Shown here: positions 45,585 to 62,654 of the stretch, in pieces
How the letters are laid out: every line of letters begins with the position of its first letter
Position numbering within the stretch: the stretch's first letter is position 1
Position numbers and translations under genes: made by a program
The notes under the pieces: generated by a model
Told to the model about the DNA's origin: nothing
What the model saw: the letters and a program-made list of their open reading frames with translations, nothing else
Database searches by the model: none
Assembly (NCBI GenBank): GCA_036346205.1
Contig: JARFJB010000655.1
Location: 807,001 to 871,000 of the forward strand
Direction of reading: 5' to 3'
DNA from: Vesta saturnalis
Lineage: Eukaryota > Arthropoda > Insecta > Coleoptera > Lampyridae
Length of the DNA stretch: 64,000 nucleotides

Positions 45585-47000
45585 CAGATAATCCGATTCG
45601 TCATATGCGAGTCCAATAGTATTGGTACGCAAGAAGACGGGCGAGGCACGTATGTGTGTAGACTATCGGGCGTTAAACGCACGGTGAAAAATCATTACCC
45701 GTTGCCGTGGATTGCAGATTTATTGGAGAAATTGGCAGGAAAGAGGTACTACTCGACCCTTGATTTAGCACAGGGCTATTATCAGGTGCCTGTACACTCA
45801 TATTCTATCAATAACGGTTTAAGTTATAATTATAGTTTCAACGCATTATGAATAAAGCGCAGGGCGAGTTGCGACATCACGAGGTGTTGGTATATATGGA
45901 CGTTTGGCTGATACCGTCTGTTACCGTAGAGGATGGGTTAGCTTTATTTCACAAGGTGTTACAAGTAGCGGCGGAGGAGGGAGTGAAGCTGAGGTTGGAC
46001 AAATGTTCTTTCCTAATGGAAAATGTGAAATATTTAGAGTACGAGGTTATCACCGATGGTGTTCGGCAAGGGAAGCGTTAGAGAGCGTCTTATTTTAGAC
46101 TTATAGCAAAACCTCTAACCAACCTAACCAAGAAGGAAGCCGCGTGGCATTGAGGCGACCAACAGCAGGGACCATTTTAAAGCAGGGACCATTTTAAAGC
46201 GATGTCGGTGTCTCGGCCAGTTATAGCATTGTTTGACAGTGAAGCGAAAACCGAGTTGCATACTGATGCTAAAAAATGGAGGCTAGACACTTTGTTAGTA
46301 CAAAGGCCAAAAGGCGAAGGCGCTGCGTGGGTATCAGTGGAATATTTCAGTCGAAATACTACCTTAACCGAACAAGCGTACCATAGCTATGAACCTGAGA
46401 CTTTAGCCGTAGTAGAGGGCGTTAGACACTTCAGAGTGTATCCCATTGGTGTGAAATTGAAGGTGGTGACTGACTATGTTGCAATTAGGCCAACCCTTTT
46501 GAAGAGAGATTTGGTTCCACGAATAGCTCGGTGGTGGCTTCCTATTCAGTAGTACGATCTGGAGGTGGAATATCGTCCTGGCGTAAAGAAGCAGCATGTC
46601 TATGCATTAAGTCGAAACCCCCTAGGCGAAAGACCACAACTTAGTTGTGTAGGCATTAATGTGGTGACAACGACGGAGTCTGACTGGTTCATCACGATAC
46701 AACTACAGGATCCTAAGGCGCAACAGCTAATAACTGCATTGAATTCAGGCGTGGCGGAAAATAACACGACGAACTACAAGGCGAAGGACTACAGACTTTA
46801 CAGAATTTCCTCATTTCCTCATTGATTTCCCAAAATGACCAAATTCATGATAGAGTAGGCGAAATCGTGTTTGCGGTGTGCATTTGAAAAAAGTAAGTAA
46901 TTCTGGGCGAGGCGAGGAGCACTTGCATCTAATCGAAATACGTCCAATACCCTTCGACAGAGTGCATATTGACCATTTAGGTCCTTGTGTCAATAGCACC

Positions 47001-47005
<5 letters not shown>
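45585..47005 (+). pseudogene. Ty3/gypsy-type pol: RT, RNase H and start of integrase (part 1)
   Basis: RT begins SSYASPIVLVRKKTGEAR and MCVDYRALNAR, then, after a shift, HYPLPWIADLL, STLDLAQGYYQV. The palm reads VYMDVWLIPS where active enzymes have YxDD, so a catalytic Asp is lost. Next come LRLDKCSFLMENVKYL, RNase H (TELHTDA, YHSYEPETLAVVEG, VVTDYVAIRP, EYRPGVKKQHV.ALSRNP) and integrase DRVHIDHLGPCVNSTKGY, ending in (TA)n at 47006. No gag, protease or 5' LTR was seen upstream. The protein is split by stops and shifts and continues at 53553. Confidence 0.88.

Positions 47006-47068
<63 letters not shown>
47006..47068. repeat. (TA)n at the gypsy / element C junction
   Basis: An AT tract of about 62 bp between the integrase reading (STKGY) and the tip of element C. 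Confidence 0.95.

Positions 47069-53485
<6,417 letters not shown>

Positions 53486-53552
<67 letters not shown>
53486..53552. repeat. (TA)n at the element D / gypsy junction
   Basis: An AT tract of about 66 bp after which the integrase reading resumes (WFTKYVLAKP). Confidence 0.95.
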
Positions 53553-53555
<3 letters not shown>

Positions 53556-54190
53556 TGGACTGGTTCACCAAGTATGTACTGGCAAAACCTACAAAGACTT
53601 TACGGTCCACGGCGGCAATCTCGAGATCGAAAGAGATTTTGGGCGATTTTGGATGCCCACGACGGACAATTAGTGCGCGAGGTCTGGAGTTACGAGCAGG
53701 TTGCTTAAGGAGTTGTGGCGGAGAAATGCATAAGGCACGTGCAAACGGTGACAGTAACTCCTACGGCGAGTAGCCAGGCGTAAAGGCTAAGTCAAGGTGT
53801 TGACTGCAAGTGTTCTGGCAGAAAATAGGTGAGATGAACATCTCCCTTAAGTAATTGGGACATCAATAACACGATGAACTTGGGTTCTGAATATTCTCCT
53901 GCCGAGTGGATGTCCTACCACCGCCTCGGCGGCAACTGACCTAGCTGATGAGGGCGAAACACTGGCTAGAGGTAAGGACAGGGATGACACAACCCAGTGG
54001 ATCAGGCCGGATCCAGCGGCGGAAAAACTTCCTCACGCCGCCAGAACGGAAAGCGTCAAGGTGATGGCCTTGATGCGAGTATTTCTAGTATTGATCAATT
54101 ACGGACAAACCGTGGTACGGTGGCCCTTAATTTGAATCGGACGGCTAGCCAAATGCAAGGACGTTATGATAATACTCGAGTTCAGGATAC
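53553..54190 (+). pseudogene. Ty3/gypsy-type integrase (part 2)
   Basis: Resumes with VDWFTKYVLAKPTKTLRST, which in gypsy integrases follows the KG.KYIL segment where part 1 stops. Further on are INNTMNLGSEYSPAEWMSYH (late catalytic-core region) and a C-terminal VALNLNRTASQMQGRYDNTR-type helix near 54110-54180. Many frameshifts. Together with part 1 this shows that 6.5 kb of C and D split one integrase gene. Confidence 0.8.
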
Positions 54191-54299
54191 TCCCCCCTTG
54201 CCTAATTAATATCATGATAAAAGTCGGAGAAGGGCTACCGAATGAGGTAGGCGAATTGGTGTTATAACGTAGATAATCCAAGTGATTAAAGGAGTCAGA

Positions 54300-55062
54300 G
54301 TGTATAAACGCTTTCACGCGCATGGATGAATGTGACAAAATGATTGTAACAGTGTGAATGGCAATGAGGTGGACAAGGAGGCTGATGGGCAAGACCTATC
54401 AGACTTCCTTGAATGTTATTAATGAGAGCATATTGTCGTACGAAGATTGCCTTGAAATAGAAAACTTCTACTATTGCGAGCAATTTCACCTACATAAATA
54501 TCAGCCATGCCTAGCTGACATCCTAATGAAAGGCCAAAACGGTTGCTGAGAAACCAAGAATCAATTAACAGAAAACATTATCAGACAAGTCAACTCTCAT
54601 CAAGGGATGATAACCCCTGTCAAGCCAGTTACGATCGCTATTGGATGTGTAACAAACGGTATAAATAAGATAATTAAACCATCTATTCTCACACAAGGAA
54701 ATTGCCACGCGAAGATTGATGAAAAAACTTTTCAACTCGAAGGAAACATACATGACGATCTTGTCTTCGAGCTTCCGAAGCTAAACCTTACCTACAACGA
54801 CACTAATTCAAAATCACCATTAGTGAAATTAAGAACCCTTAACAGTAGTAGTGTAAACCAAAGTACAACAATGGTTCAAAATTTAAAAACGCCAACATTG
54901 CCCCATAATCATCTTGAATGGCTAAACACCAGTTCGATAATAATAGTAGTAGTGCTAATTTTAATAGCATTAAGTTATATGAAATATAAACACATGAAAC
55001 AAAGTAAAAATGTTAAAATAGTAAATAATACTCATTTATCGAACTTAAAAATAAACATGTAG
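54300..55062 (+). pseudogene. Envelope-like (errantivirus/F-type) remnant, C-terminal part
   Basis: One frame with a single in-frame stop (TGA at 54547) reads a Cys-rich ectodomain end (YEDCLEIENFYYCEQFHLH ... CLADIL ... GC), then TPVKPVTIAIGCVTNG and GNCHAKIDEKTFQLEGNIHD. A membrane-proximal segment is followed by a single hydrophobic helix SSIIIVVVLILIALSYMKY (about 54930-54990) and a short basic tail. The arrangement fits the insect gypsy/baculovirus-F type of envelope protein. Position after pol fits an env gene. Only the C-terminal third is visible; the rest is absent or unreadable, so it is not functional. Confidence 0.65.
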
Positions 55063-55097
55063 TTACACGCCTATTTATTGTTACATATCTTAAGTTA

Positions 55098-55354
55098 TAT
55101 GAAAATGTAAACTTTCACCATTAATACTCATAATAAAATACTTATCTTTTTTGGGATTTTTTAATGGTGTATATTAATTATCAGTAAGTAATGTTTGTTA
55201 AAAATTGTTAAAGATGTAGTAAACAATTTTGTCAAATTTTTCAAATTCAAACATTACTACTGACGAAGATAACTGTAAGTGTTATCGAAACGTTTAGATT
55301 GTATAATTTAAAGTACACCATTAAAAAATCCCAAAAAAGATAAGTATTTTATAA
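55098..55354. mobile_element. Small Penelope-like insertion made of two opposed 3' ends
   Basis: A 257-bp insertion flanked by a 9-bp direct repeat CTTAAGTTA (55089-55097 and 55355-55363). Its first about 65 bp are the reverse complement of the PLE terminus at 62585-62651. The remaining part is a + strand copy of about 62465-62610, including the hammerhead-like motif. It is thus two PLE 3' ends joined head to head. It lies where the 3' end of the gypsy-type element would be expected. Confidence 0.8.
55260..55295 (+). ncRNA. Hammerhead-ribozyme-like motif, copy 1
   Basis: Conserved core CTGACGA (55260-55266), stem II GATAAC/GTTATC (55268-55273, 55281-55286, loop TGTAAGT), then GAAA and the palindromic AACGTT. 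The CTA before the core can pair with TAG after CGTTT to start stem I. One unpaired A lies between the core and stem II. Penelope-like elements are known to carry minimal type I hammerheads with very short stem III that act as dimers. Confidence 0.65.
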
Positions 55355-55363
55355 CTTAAGTTA

Positions 55364-56690
55364 GCTTAACTTAGGTAGGAATGAAATGACATGTACAACT
55401 CATAACTAGCATCTAATTAATGCGTACAGAAACGACTAATTTTCTACATAAAGTCCAATAAAGTTCGCCCTGTCGACTTTCGCACTAGATTGTTTCTTAT
55501 AGGGAAGCAAAATATGATTTTAACAGTGCATATGTTTGGCGCGTGATTACTGCATAAAAAATTCTTTAATGCAGAATGTGCCTTATGTGAAGTTAACCGT
55601 TTTGATACAATTCTTATAATAACTTAATTCTCGTAATCAATATAATTTCTTAAAGTTCAATCCGGTACTAAATTACATGCACATTCGCTAATCTATAGTG
55701 TTCAACGTTCAGACATAATCAAAACCATTAAACACATTTTTTTATATCTAATTTCTTACATTAATCTCGTGATGAAAATTAATTCTTTATATTAAAGAAG
55801 AGGATTATACGGCATTAAACTCATTACTCACAGTGATCGATATAAGGGAAAACAATCACACAATTCAACACTGTAATGGTCCAAACGCGGCAAAGGCGAC
55901 CAAATACATTATACACATATTAACTTTTAAATGACGCTTTTCTACTACCGTAACGTATTGGAGGATCACCTCTATCGTCTGTATTCACCTTGTACTTTCG
56001 ATACCTACTAATTTATTCTTAGCCTTCTAAATTTTCATATTTACGTTTAAGATCCCCATCGGTGTAAACGTTTAACCTTGCTTCATTCTGGATTTAATAG
56101 GTAGACCTTACATGCACCTTAAATTAAACCTTAATTAAAACACTTCTATTTCAACACAAAGGAATGTTCTAGATTCACGTTTTCCGGTATCTGAAATTTT
56201 GCTCTTAGTCAAAGTTAGGTACAAACTATCTAATGCAGAATGACCAAACCCATCTTGCAAACATATTCATTTTTGTTGAACCCCACTGTAATTCACCTCC
56301 TTAAGCTTAAATTAGTCATTTTTACAGCGGTAAGTACTTAGGTTAAAATAAAATAACCAATAAATAGTCAAGTTAAAAATGATACCTTTTGAAGTCTTAT
56401 AGGCAAATCAATTAAAGATGTGCACTATCTATTTAACGTTGATCAGGTGACCTCTACTGGGTCCTACAGTCAAGGTCAACAAAACTTTGGCTTGATAGCC
56501 TTTGGTAAAACGACTGTTATCCAATATAATTTTCTGTATAAGTTCCAAATTTGTGTTTCGCTGACTTCACCAAATGATCTATTCTTTATAAGTTTTAGTT
56601 AAAGTCAATTCCCGGATCTTCTATTACAGGTTACTATTTTGATTCTGGCTCACTTTGATCCAACTAAGATACGTTATTGTTAGGTACGTT
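55364..56690. other. AT-rich stretch, no gene recognised
   Basis: No domain in any frame; a 60-codon frame at 56420-56602 is not convincing. The region ends at the G/T array. Confidence 0.5.
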
Positions 56691-56698
56691 GTGTCGTG

Positions 56699-56729
<31 letters not shown>

Positions 56730-57249
56730 TGTGTGTGTGTGTGGTGTGTGTGTGCGTGTGGTGTGTGTGGTGTGTGTGTGTGCGTGTGTGTGTGGTGTGC
56801 GTGTGCGTGTGTCGTGTGTGTGTGTGTGCGTGTGGTGTGTGTGCGTGTGGTGTGTGTGTGTGGTGTGTGTGTGTGTGCGTGTGTGTGTGTGGTGTTCGTG
56901 TATGCGTGTTGTGTGTGTGTGTGGTGTGTCGTGGCTGTTGCGTGCGTGCGTGGTGGTGCGTGGTCGTGTGGTGTGGTGCTGTGTGTGTGCGTGTTGTGTG
57001 TGTGTGGTGTGGTCGTGTGTGGTGTGTGTGTCGTGTGATGTGGTGTGTGTGTGTGTGTGCGCGTGTGCGTGCGTAGTGTGCGTGGGCGTTGGTGTTGTGC
57101 TCGTGTACGTGGTGCGTGGTGCGTGTGTGCGCGGTCGTGGTGGTGTGTGATGGTGCGTGTGCGTGTGTGTGCGTGTGCGTGTGTGGTGCTGTGCGTGTGT
57201 AGCGTGTGCGGTGTCGTGTGCTGTGTGTGCTGTGGTGTGCGTGTGTAGT

Positions 57250-57290
<41 letters not shown>

Positions 57291-57639
57291 TTGTGTGTGC
57301 GTGTGTGTGTTGTGTGTGGTGTGTGTGTGGTGTGTGTGCGTGATGTGCGTGTAGGTGTGGTGCGTGTGCTGTGTGAGTGTGTGGGTGTGCGTGCGTGGTG
57401 CTGTGCGCGTGTGTGTGATGCGTGTTGTGGCGGTGCGCGTGTCGTGCTGTTAGTGCGTGCTCGTGTGTGTGTGCTCGGCTGGTCTTGTGCGTGCGTGTGC
57501 GTGAGCGTGCGTGGTCGTTCGTGGGTGCTGTGCGTGGTGTGGCGTGCGTGTTGTCGTTGATGTGTGTGTTGTGTGTGTGTTGAGTGCTGTGTGTCGTGTG
57601 TGTGTAGTTGTGTGTGTGGTGTTTGTGTGTGTGTTGTGT

Positions 57640-57670
<31 letters not shown>

Positions 57671-58990
57671 TGCGTGTGTGGTGTGTGTGTTGCGTGTGTT
57701 GTGTTGTGTGTGTGTGTGTGTGTGTGTGTGGTGTGTCGTGTGTGTGTGCGGTGTTTGTGTGCAGTGTTGGCGTGTGTGTGCAGTTGTTGTGTGCGTGTGT
57801 TGTGTGTGTGTGATGTGTGTGTGTGTGTGTGTGTGTGTTGTGGTCGTGTCGTGTGCTGTGCGTGGTGATGTGTGCTGTATGTGTGTCGTGGTGCGTTGTG
57901 GTGTGTGAGTGTGCGTGTGTCGTGTTGTGTGTGTGTCGGTGTTTGTGTTGTGTGTGCTGTGTGTGTGCGTTCTGTGTGCTGTGTGTGTGTTTGTTGTGTT
58001 GTGTGTGTGTGTGTGTGTGTGTGTTTGTCGTGTCGTGTGCGTGTGCTGTGTGTTTGTGTGTTGTGTGTGCGTTTCGTGAGCTGTTTGTGGTTGTGCGTGT
58101 TTGTTCGTTGTGTGTGTGTGTTTGTGTCTGTGTGTTGGTGTTGTCGTGTGTGTTGTGTGGTGTCTGTGGTGTGTTGTGGTCTTGCTGCAGTGTTTGTGTT
58201 TAGTGTTTGTGCTGTGTGTTGTGTTTGTGTGTGTTTGTTGTGTTGTGTGTTGTGTGTGTGTTTGTGTGTTTAGTGTTTGTATGTTTGTGTTGTGTTGTGT
58301 GTGTTGTGTTTGTGTATTGTGTGTTGTGTGTTTAGTTATGTGGTTTCGTGTTTGTGTGTTTTGTGTAGTGTGTTTTGTTGTTGTGATGGTGTTGTGTGTT
58401 TGTGTAGTTGTGTGTTTGTGTGTGGTTGTGTTGTGTGTGTGTGTTTAGATGTTAGTGTGTGTGTGTGTTTTGTCTGGTGTTGTTTGTGTGTGTTTTCGTG
58501 TTGTGTGTTATGTGTAATGGTGTGTGATGTGTGTTGTGTGATGTGTGTGCGTGTTTTGTAGTTCTGTTTGTGTGTATGTGTGTTTGATGGTTGCTGTGTC
58601 GTGTTTGTTTTGTTCGTGTGTGTCTTGTTTGCGTTCTGTCGTGTGTGTTTGTGTGTTTGTGTGGTTTGGTAGTGTGCTGTTTGTGTTATGTAGTGTAGAT
58701 GTTTATGTTTTGTGACAGGTAGTGATGTGTTTAGTGTATATGTTTTATGAGTATTGTGTTTGTAATGTTTAGTTGTTTGATGTTTGATGTTGAGTGTTCA
58801 TTGTTTGTGGTGTTGTGGTTAGTGTGTTGTGTTATGTGTATTTGATAGTTTTGTGTGTTTGTGTGTTATGTGTTTGTGTGTTTGTGTGTTGTGTGTTTAG
58901 TGTGTTTGTGTGTTGTGTTTAGGTGTGTTTCGTGTTTGGTGTTTGTATGTTTGTGTGTTTGTGTGTTTGTGTGTTTGTGTGTTTGTGTGA
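56691..58990. repeat. 2.3-kb G/T-only array
   Basis: Almost entirely G and T on this strand. It starts as irregular GTGTGG/GTGCGT text, becomes T-richer (GTTGTGT) after about 57900, and ends as clean TTTGTGTG repeats (58930-58988) at the PLE border. All Cys-Val-rich frames here are artefacts. Confidence 0.95.
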
Positions 58991-59059
58991 CTGTGTTATT
59001 GAAAGATTATCCCAAAGTTTATCTATATTAAAAGAAATTTTAATAACAAGCAAGCGAAT

Positions 59060-59314
59060 AATATTTACAGAAGAACTGAAAATGCTCTTCTACGTAATCA
59101 TATACATATTACTAGGAAGTTATTGGATAACACCGATAAAAATCTTTTATATTTACATTTAGAAATTTCATCTATTTTGAATAAAGAAGATTGGGATAAA
59201 ATTGATTCTATAACGTTTAAATCTATGAAAATAAATTTTGACATCTCCCTAGATAAAAGAAGAAGGATAGATGTTCAACTCGAATTACGCAGCTGTAACT
59301 GCTTTTTAATCTAG
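59060..59314 (+). pseudogene. PLE protein, N-terminal segment
   Basis: A frame reads LLDNTDKNLLYLHLEISSIL, NKEDWDKIDSITFKSMKI, then KRRRIDVQLEL, similar in style to the N-terminal region that precedes PLE RTs. It is separated from the RT by about 600 bp. A short direct repeat (AAGCTTTTCCCCA, at about 59331 and 59899, each followed by a TGGCG) brackets that interval, which may be an intron or a later insertion. Confidence 0.55.
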
Positions 59315-59924
59315 AAGGCGGTACGTGAAGCTTTTCCCCAACCCGTTAGATGGCGTTAAAATCACCGAAAAATGCGAAAAGTCTCTTTTATTCTTGAATC
59401 ACCGATTCTTTTATCTAGGATCACCGAATCGTTCCGTAAAAATTCGAAGAAGTCGCATTTATCTTGCTACCCACGTGGTTAGCACGCGTTGATTACATTT
59501 TGACAATTTAGTATTTTCTGCGATTATCGTTTATTTTAAAGCGTATAATGTCAATATACGTAATCATTCATTATGTGCCATATTAAATTCAGCAAGAAAT
59601 ATGTTTTCAAGACAGAAATACTATTACCTGTAACATTACAGATTGTCAAAAGCAGTTGGGGGTATATTGAATAAGTTTGTTAGTATAATGGTTTATTAAG
59701 TTCGTTATATTCACATAGAGCACTTAATTATTAGTAATTATTATTGTTTACAACTAAGTACTTATACTTAAACTTGTAATTTAGAAAATTAAACCTTTCT
59801 GAGATGTCGTTTTTATTTTGTTTTGTTAAGCATTAATTTTAAAAGTGTACGATTCTACTCCAACATTATAGAATTTAAATTTACCGCACTTTTAAAAAAG
59901 CTTTTCCCCAGGTTGTTTGGTGGC

Positions 59925-61160
59925 GCTTTTGCTGTCAACTTGTACAGTCATTTAGTTGGACATCTAACCTTTTGTTCATCTATGGACATCTCATGTCAAC
60001 GTCAGAAAGAAAAATTTAATAAGTTATACAAACAACAAAATAATAGACCATCTATTGATTATAAAAAAACAGTTATAAACCTTTCTGATAATGTTGTTTC
60101 AGATTATGCTATTGAATGCTAAAGGAGGAAATTTTGCGATAACACCAAGAGTAATAAAATACCTTTTGAAGATATAATTTCCAACATCGAAAACTCCATT
60201 AGATTATTACCTTTTGATGCTGCTAATGAAGTTAGATATAACACTGTTAACATATTACGTAAAACAAAACCTCCAAAGAGCAACTTATCCTTTCGTCAAC
60301 GACGTGCTTTACTTGATCTTAAACGCAATGAAATCATAATATTAAAATCAGATAAAGGTAATGCAACTGTTATATTAAATATAAACGATTATAAAACTAA
60401 GATAGAACAATTGTTGGGACCAGAAACTTATCGTGAAATACCAAAAGATCCAACAAAATAGTTTCTTTTAAAAACTAAAGAGCTGATTAAATTATCATCT
60501 ATTCCTGAAGAAATAAAGAAGAAGCTATCTAACTCTGAAGCTATTTCATCAAAACTATATGGTTTACCAAAAATTCATAAACCTAATATTCCTTTAAGGC
60601 CTATTGTTAGTGCAATTGGTTCTCCTACATTTAACCTTGCAAAACATCTTACATTGTTATTACAATCTCATATAGGAAAAACACCCCATTACATTAAAAA
60701 TTCTGCCGACTTTGTTGAAAAAATGCATAGTTTCAAAATTGAAGAGGGTGATATAATGGTTAGTTTTGATGTTATTTCACTTTTTACAAAAGTACCTCTA
60801 AAAGAAACTATTGAATACATAGATCATCTTTTTCCAAAGGACATAACCATTCTTTTCAGCACTGTCTTACTACAACTTATTTTCAGTGGAATACTAAATT
60901 TTATGAACAGATTGAAGGTGTAGCAATGGGTAGTCCCTTAGTCCTGTTATAGCTAATTTTATATAGAAAATTTGAAATATTAACGTTACGAAATACACCT
61001 AAAAACCTTCAGTTTGGTATAGATATGTAGATGACACATTTGTTATTTGGAGGCATGGAGAAGAAGCACTGCATGAGTTTTTTTTTATAAATGGTATACA
61101 TCCTAGTATTCAGTTTACCATGGAAAAAGGAACTAATGGAAGTTTACCATTTCTTGACAT
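59925..61160 (+). pseudogene. PLE reverse transcriptase, broken
   Basis: Reads KFNKLYKQQNNRPSIDY and NLSDNVVSDYAIEC, then KSNLSFRQRRALLDLKRNEI, LKSDKGNATVILNINDY, KLYGLPKIHKPNIPLRPIVS (a PLE hallmark), IGSPTFNLAKHLTLLL and MVSFDVISLFTKVPL (motif A). The palm motif is RYVDDTFVIWRHGEE at about 61018-61060, followed by SLPFLDI and YRKPTHTDRYLH. Stops near 60119 and 60462 and several shifts break it. Confidence 0.88.
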
Positions 61161-61499
61161 ATGAATATCTAAAATAATAATTCACTATCTTTTAAGGTTT
61201 ACAGAAAGCCGACACACACTGATAGATACCTTCATAAATTATCCAACCACCATCCACGTCAAAAATTAGTGTAATTAAATCTTTAGTAGATCGAGCAAAA
61301 CGAATTTGTGACCCTGAATTTTTGAATGATGAATATAAATATTTAAGAAAATCCTTACAAGATAATGGATATTCACTTACAGATATTAATAATGTTATTA
61401 CACCTTCTAGGCGTAACCTTAAAGAAAAACCAGTTCTTAATGTTGGTACTGCTTTTCTTCCTTTTATAGCTAATGTTACAAATAGAATTGGAAAATCCT

Positions 61500-61932
61500 A
61501 ATCAAATATGGCATTAGGACTATTTTTAAACCTACAAGAAAAATTAAAGGACATTTAAGATCACCTAAAGATGTGTCAAACACTTTATCATCTTCCGGAG
61601 TGTATAAGTTATCTTGTTCATGTGGAAAAGTATACATCGGGACCACAAAACGTAGCTTTGATACAAGACGCAAAGAACATATAAGATTTTGTAGATTGGG
61701 GCAACCAGAGAGGTCTGCTGTGGCTGACCATGCCCTGAATAATCTAAATCATGACGTTCAATTTGACAATATGGAAATATTGTCAAGACAAACCCATTAT
61801 TATGTTCGTTTGCAACGTGAAGCTATTGAAATACATAAACACCCGAATAATTTTAATAGACAAGAAGAAAATCTCCGTTTAAATAGGTTTTGGCATCTTA
61901 TAATTAAAAAAAAGCATAATGATACGCCTTGA
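61500..61932 (+). pseudogene. PLE GIY-YIG endonuclease domain (intact domain, C-terminal part of the PLE protein)
   Basis: One open frame: KYGIRTIFKPTRKIKGHLRS, then SGVYKLSCSCGKVYIGTTKR (GIY as GVY, CxC, YIG), SFDTRRKEHI (catalytic Arg and His region), ADHALNN, and LQREAIEIHKHPNNFNR with the catalytic Glu, ending LNRFWHLIIKKKHND. The Cys pair and His form the zinc-finger-like insert typical of Penelope nucleases. The domain itself has no stop, but it belongs to a protein that is broken upstream. Confidence 0.85.
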
Positions 61933-62523
61933 TTTTAATTTATTTTCAACTTTTGGTATGTCTAGGTTTTTTGCTGTGTTTTTCCTAGACCTTGTAGCAA
62001 ATGCTTTACCAATTATATGTTAAATTACCACAGCACTATAATTTAACATAAGTAGTTGAAATTAAATTAAAATTAAAAATTACAAAGAACGTTCTGCATT
62101 GTGCTTTTCATTGTTAATAACACTTCCAATTATTGATAAAGATATCTCTTTGTTAGATTTAACTGGATTATTTTATTTGATGTGATGTTTGGATTTGTGA
62201 ATGCTTCTATCATTTTCAAATTGAAGTTTTTTCACAACTTTACACTTACATCATAACTCGATTAAATTTTGTTAAATGTGTTTTTTGCCTGGCAAATTAC
62301 ATTGTTAGCTTTCGTCGTAGAGAGTGTTCTGGTTTGTCATCTTTGAGGCAGTTTAATAATATTTAATTTTATGACCAAGTTATTCTTTACTAAAAAAATT
62401 TTATAGTTGGCTTTATGTTTCCCAAACTGTTATACTAATAGCAGGCTTATGTTTATGTTTTAATTTTTCAAATTTGACAAAATTGTTTACTACATCTTTA
62501 ACAATTTTTAACAAACATCACTA

Positions 62524-62560
62524 CTGACGAAGATAACTCTAATGTGTTATCGAAACGTTT
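62524..62560 (+). ncRNA. Hammerhead-ribozyme-like motif, copy 2 (PLE 3' end)
   Basis: Core CTGACGA (62524-62530), one unpaired A, stem II GATAAC/GTTATC (62532-62537, 62546-62551) with loop TCTAATGT, GAAA (62552-62555) and the palindromic AACGTT. Stem I can form from CTA/TAG with a further ACAA/TTGT block across an internal loop. Stem II is identical to copy 1 while the loop differs in length and sequence, as expected for a conserved fold. Confidence 0.7.
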
Positions 62561-62654
62561 AGATTGTATAATTTAAAGTACACCATTAAAAAATCCCAAA
62601 AAAGATAAGTATTTTATTATGAGTGTTAATGGTGAAAGTTTACATTTTCATGTG

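Larger units (their letters stand above)
58996..62651 (+). mobile_element. Penelope-like retroelement (PLE)
   Basis: About 3.65 kb with, in order, an N-terminal coiled-type region, RT, GIY-YIG nuclease and a 3' region with the hammerhead-like motif. Its 3' end (ACATTTTCAT at about 62651) is defined by the copy at 55098. Both borders touch G/T arrays whose nearest units are TTTGTGTG. PLEs encode RT and a GIY-YIG nuclease in one protein and insert by target-primed reverse transcription. Confidence 0.85.

Noticed and set aside
56655..58561. Many overlapping Cys/Val-rich frames of 60-160 codons
   Set aside because: Produced by an array that contains almost only G and T, which yields few stop codons.
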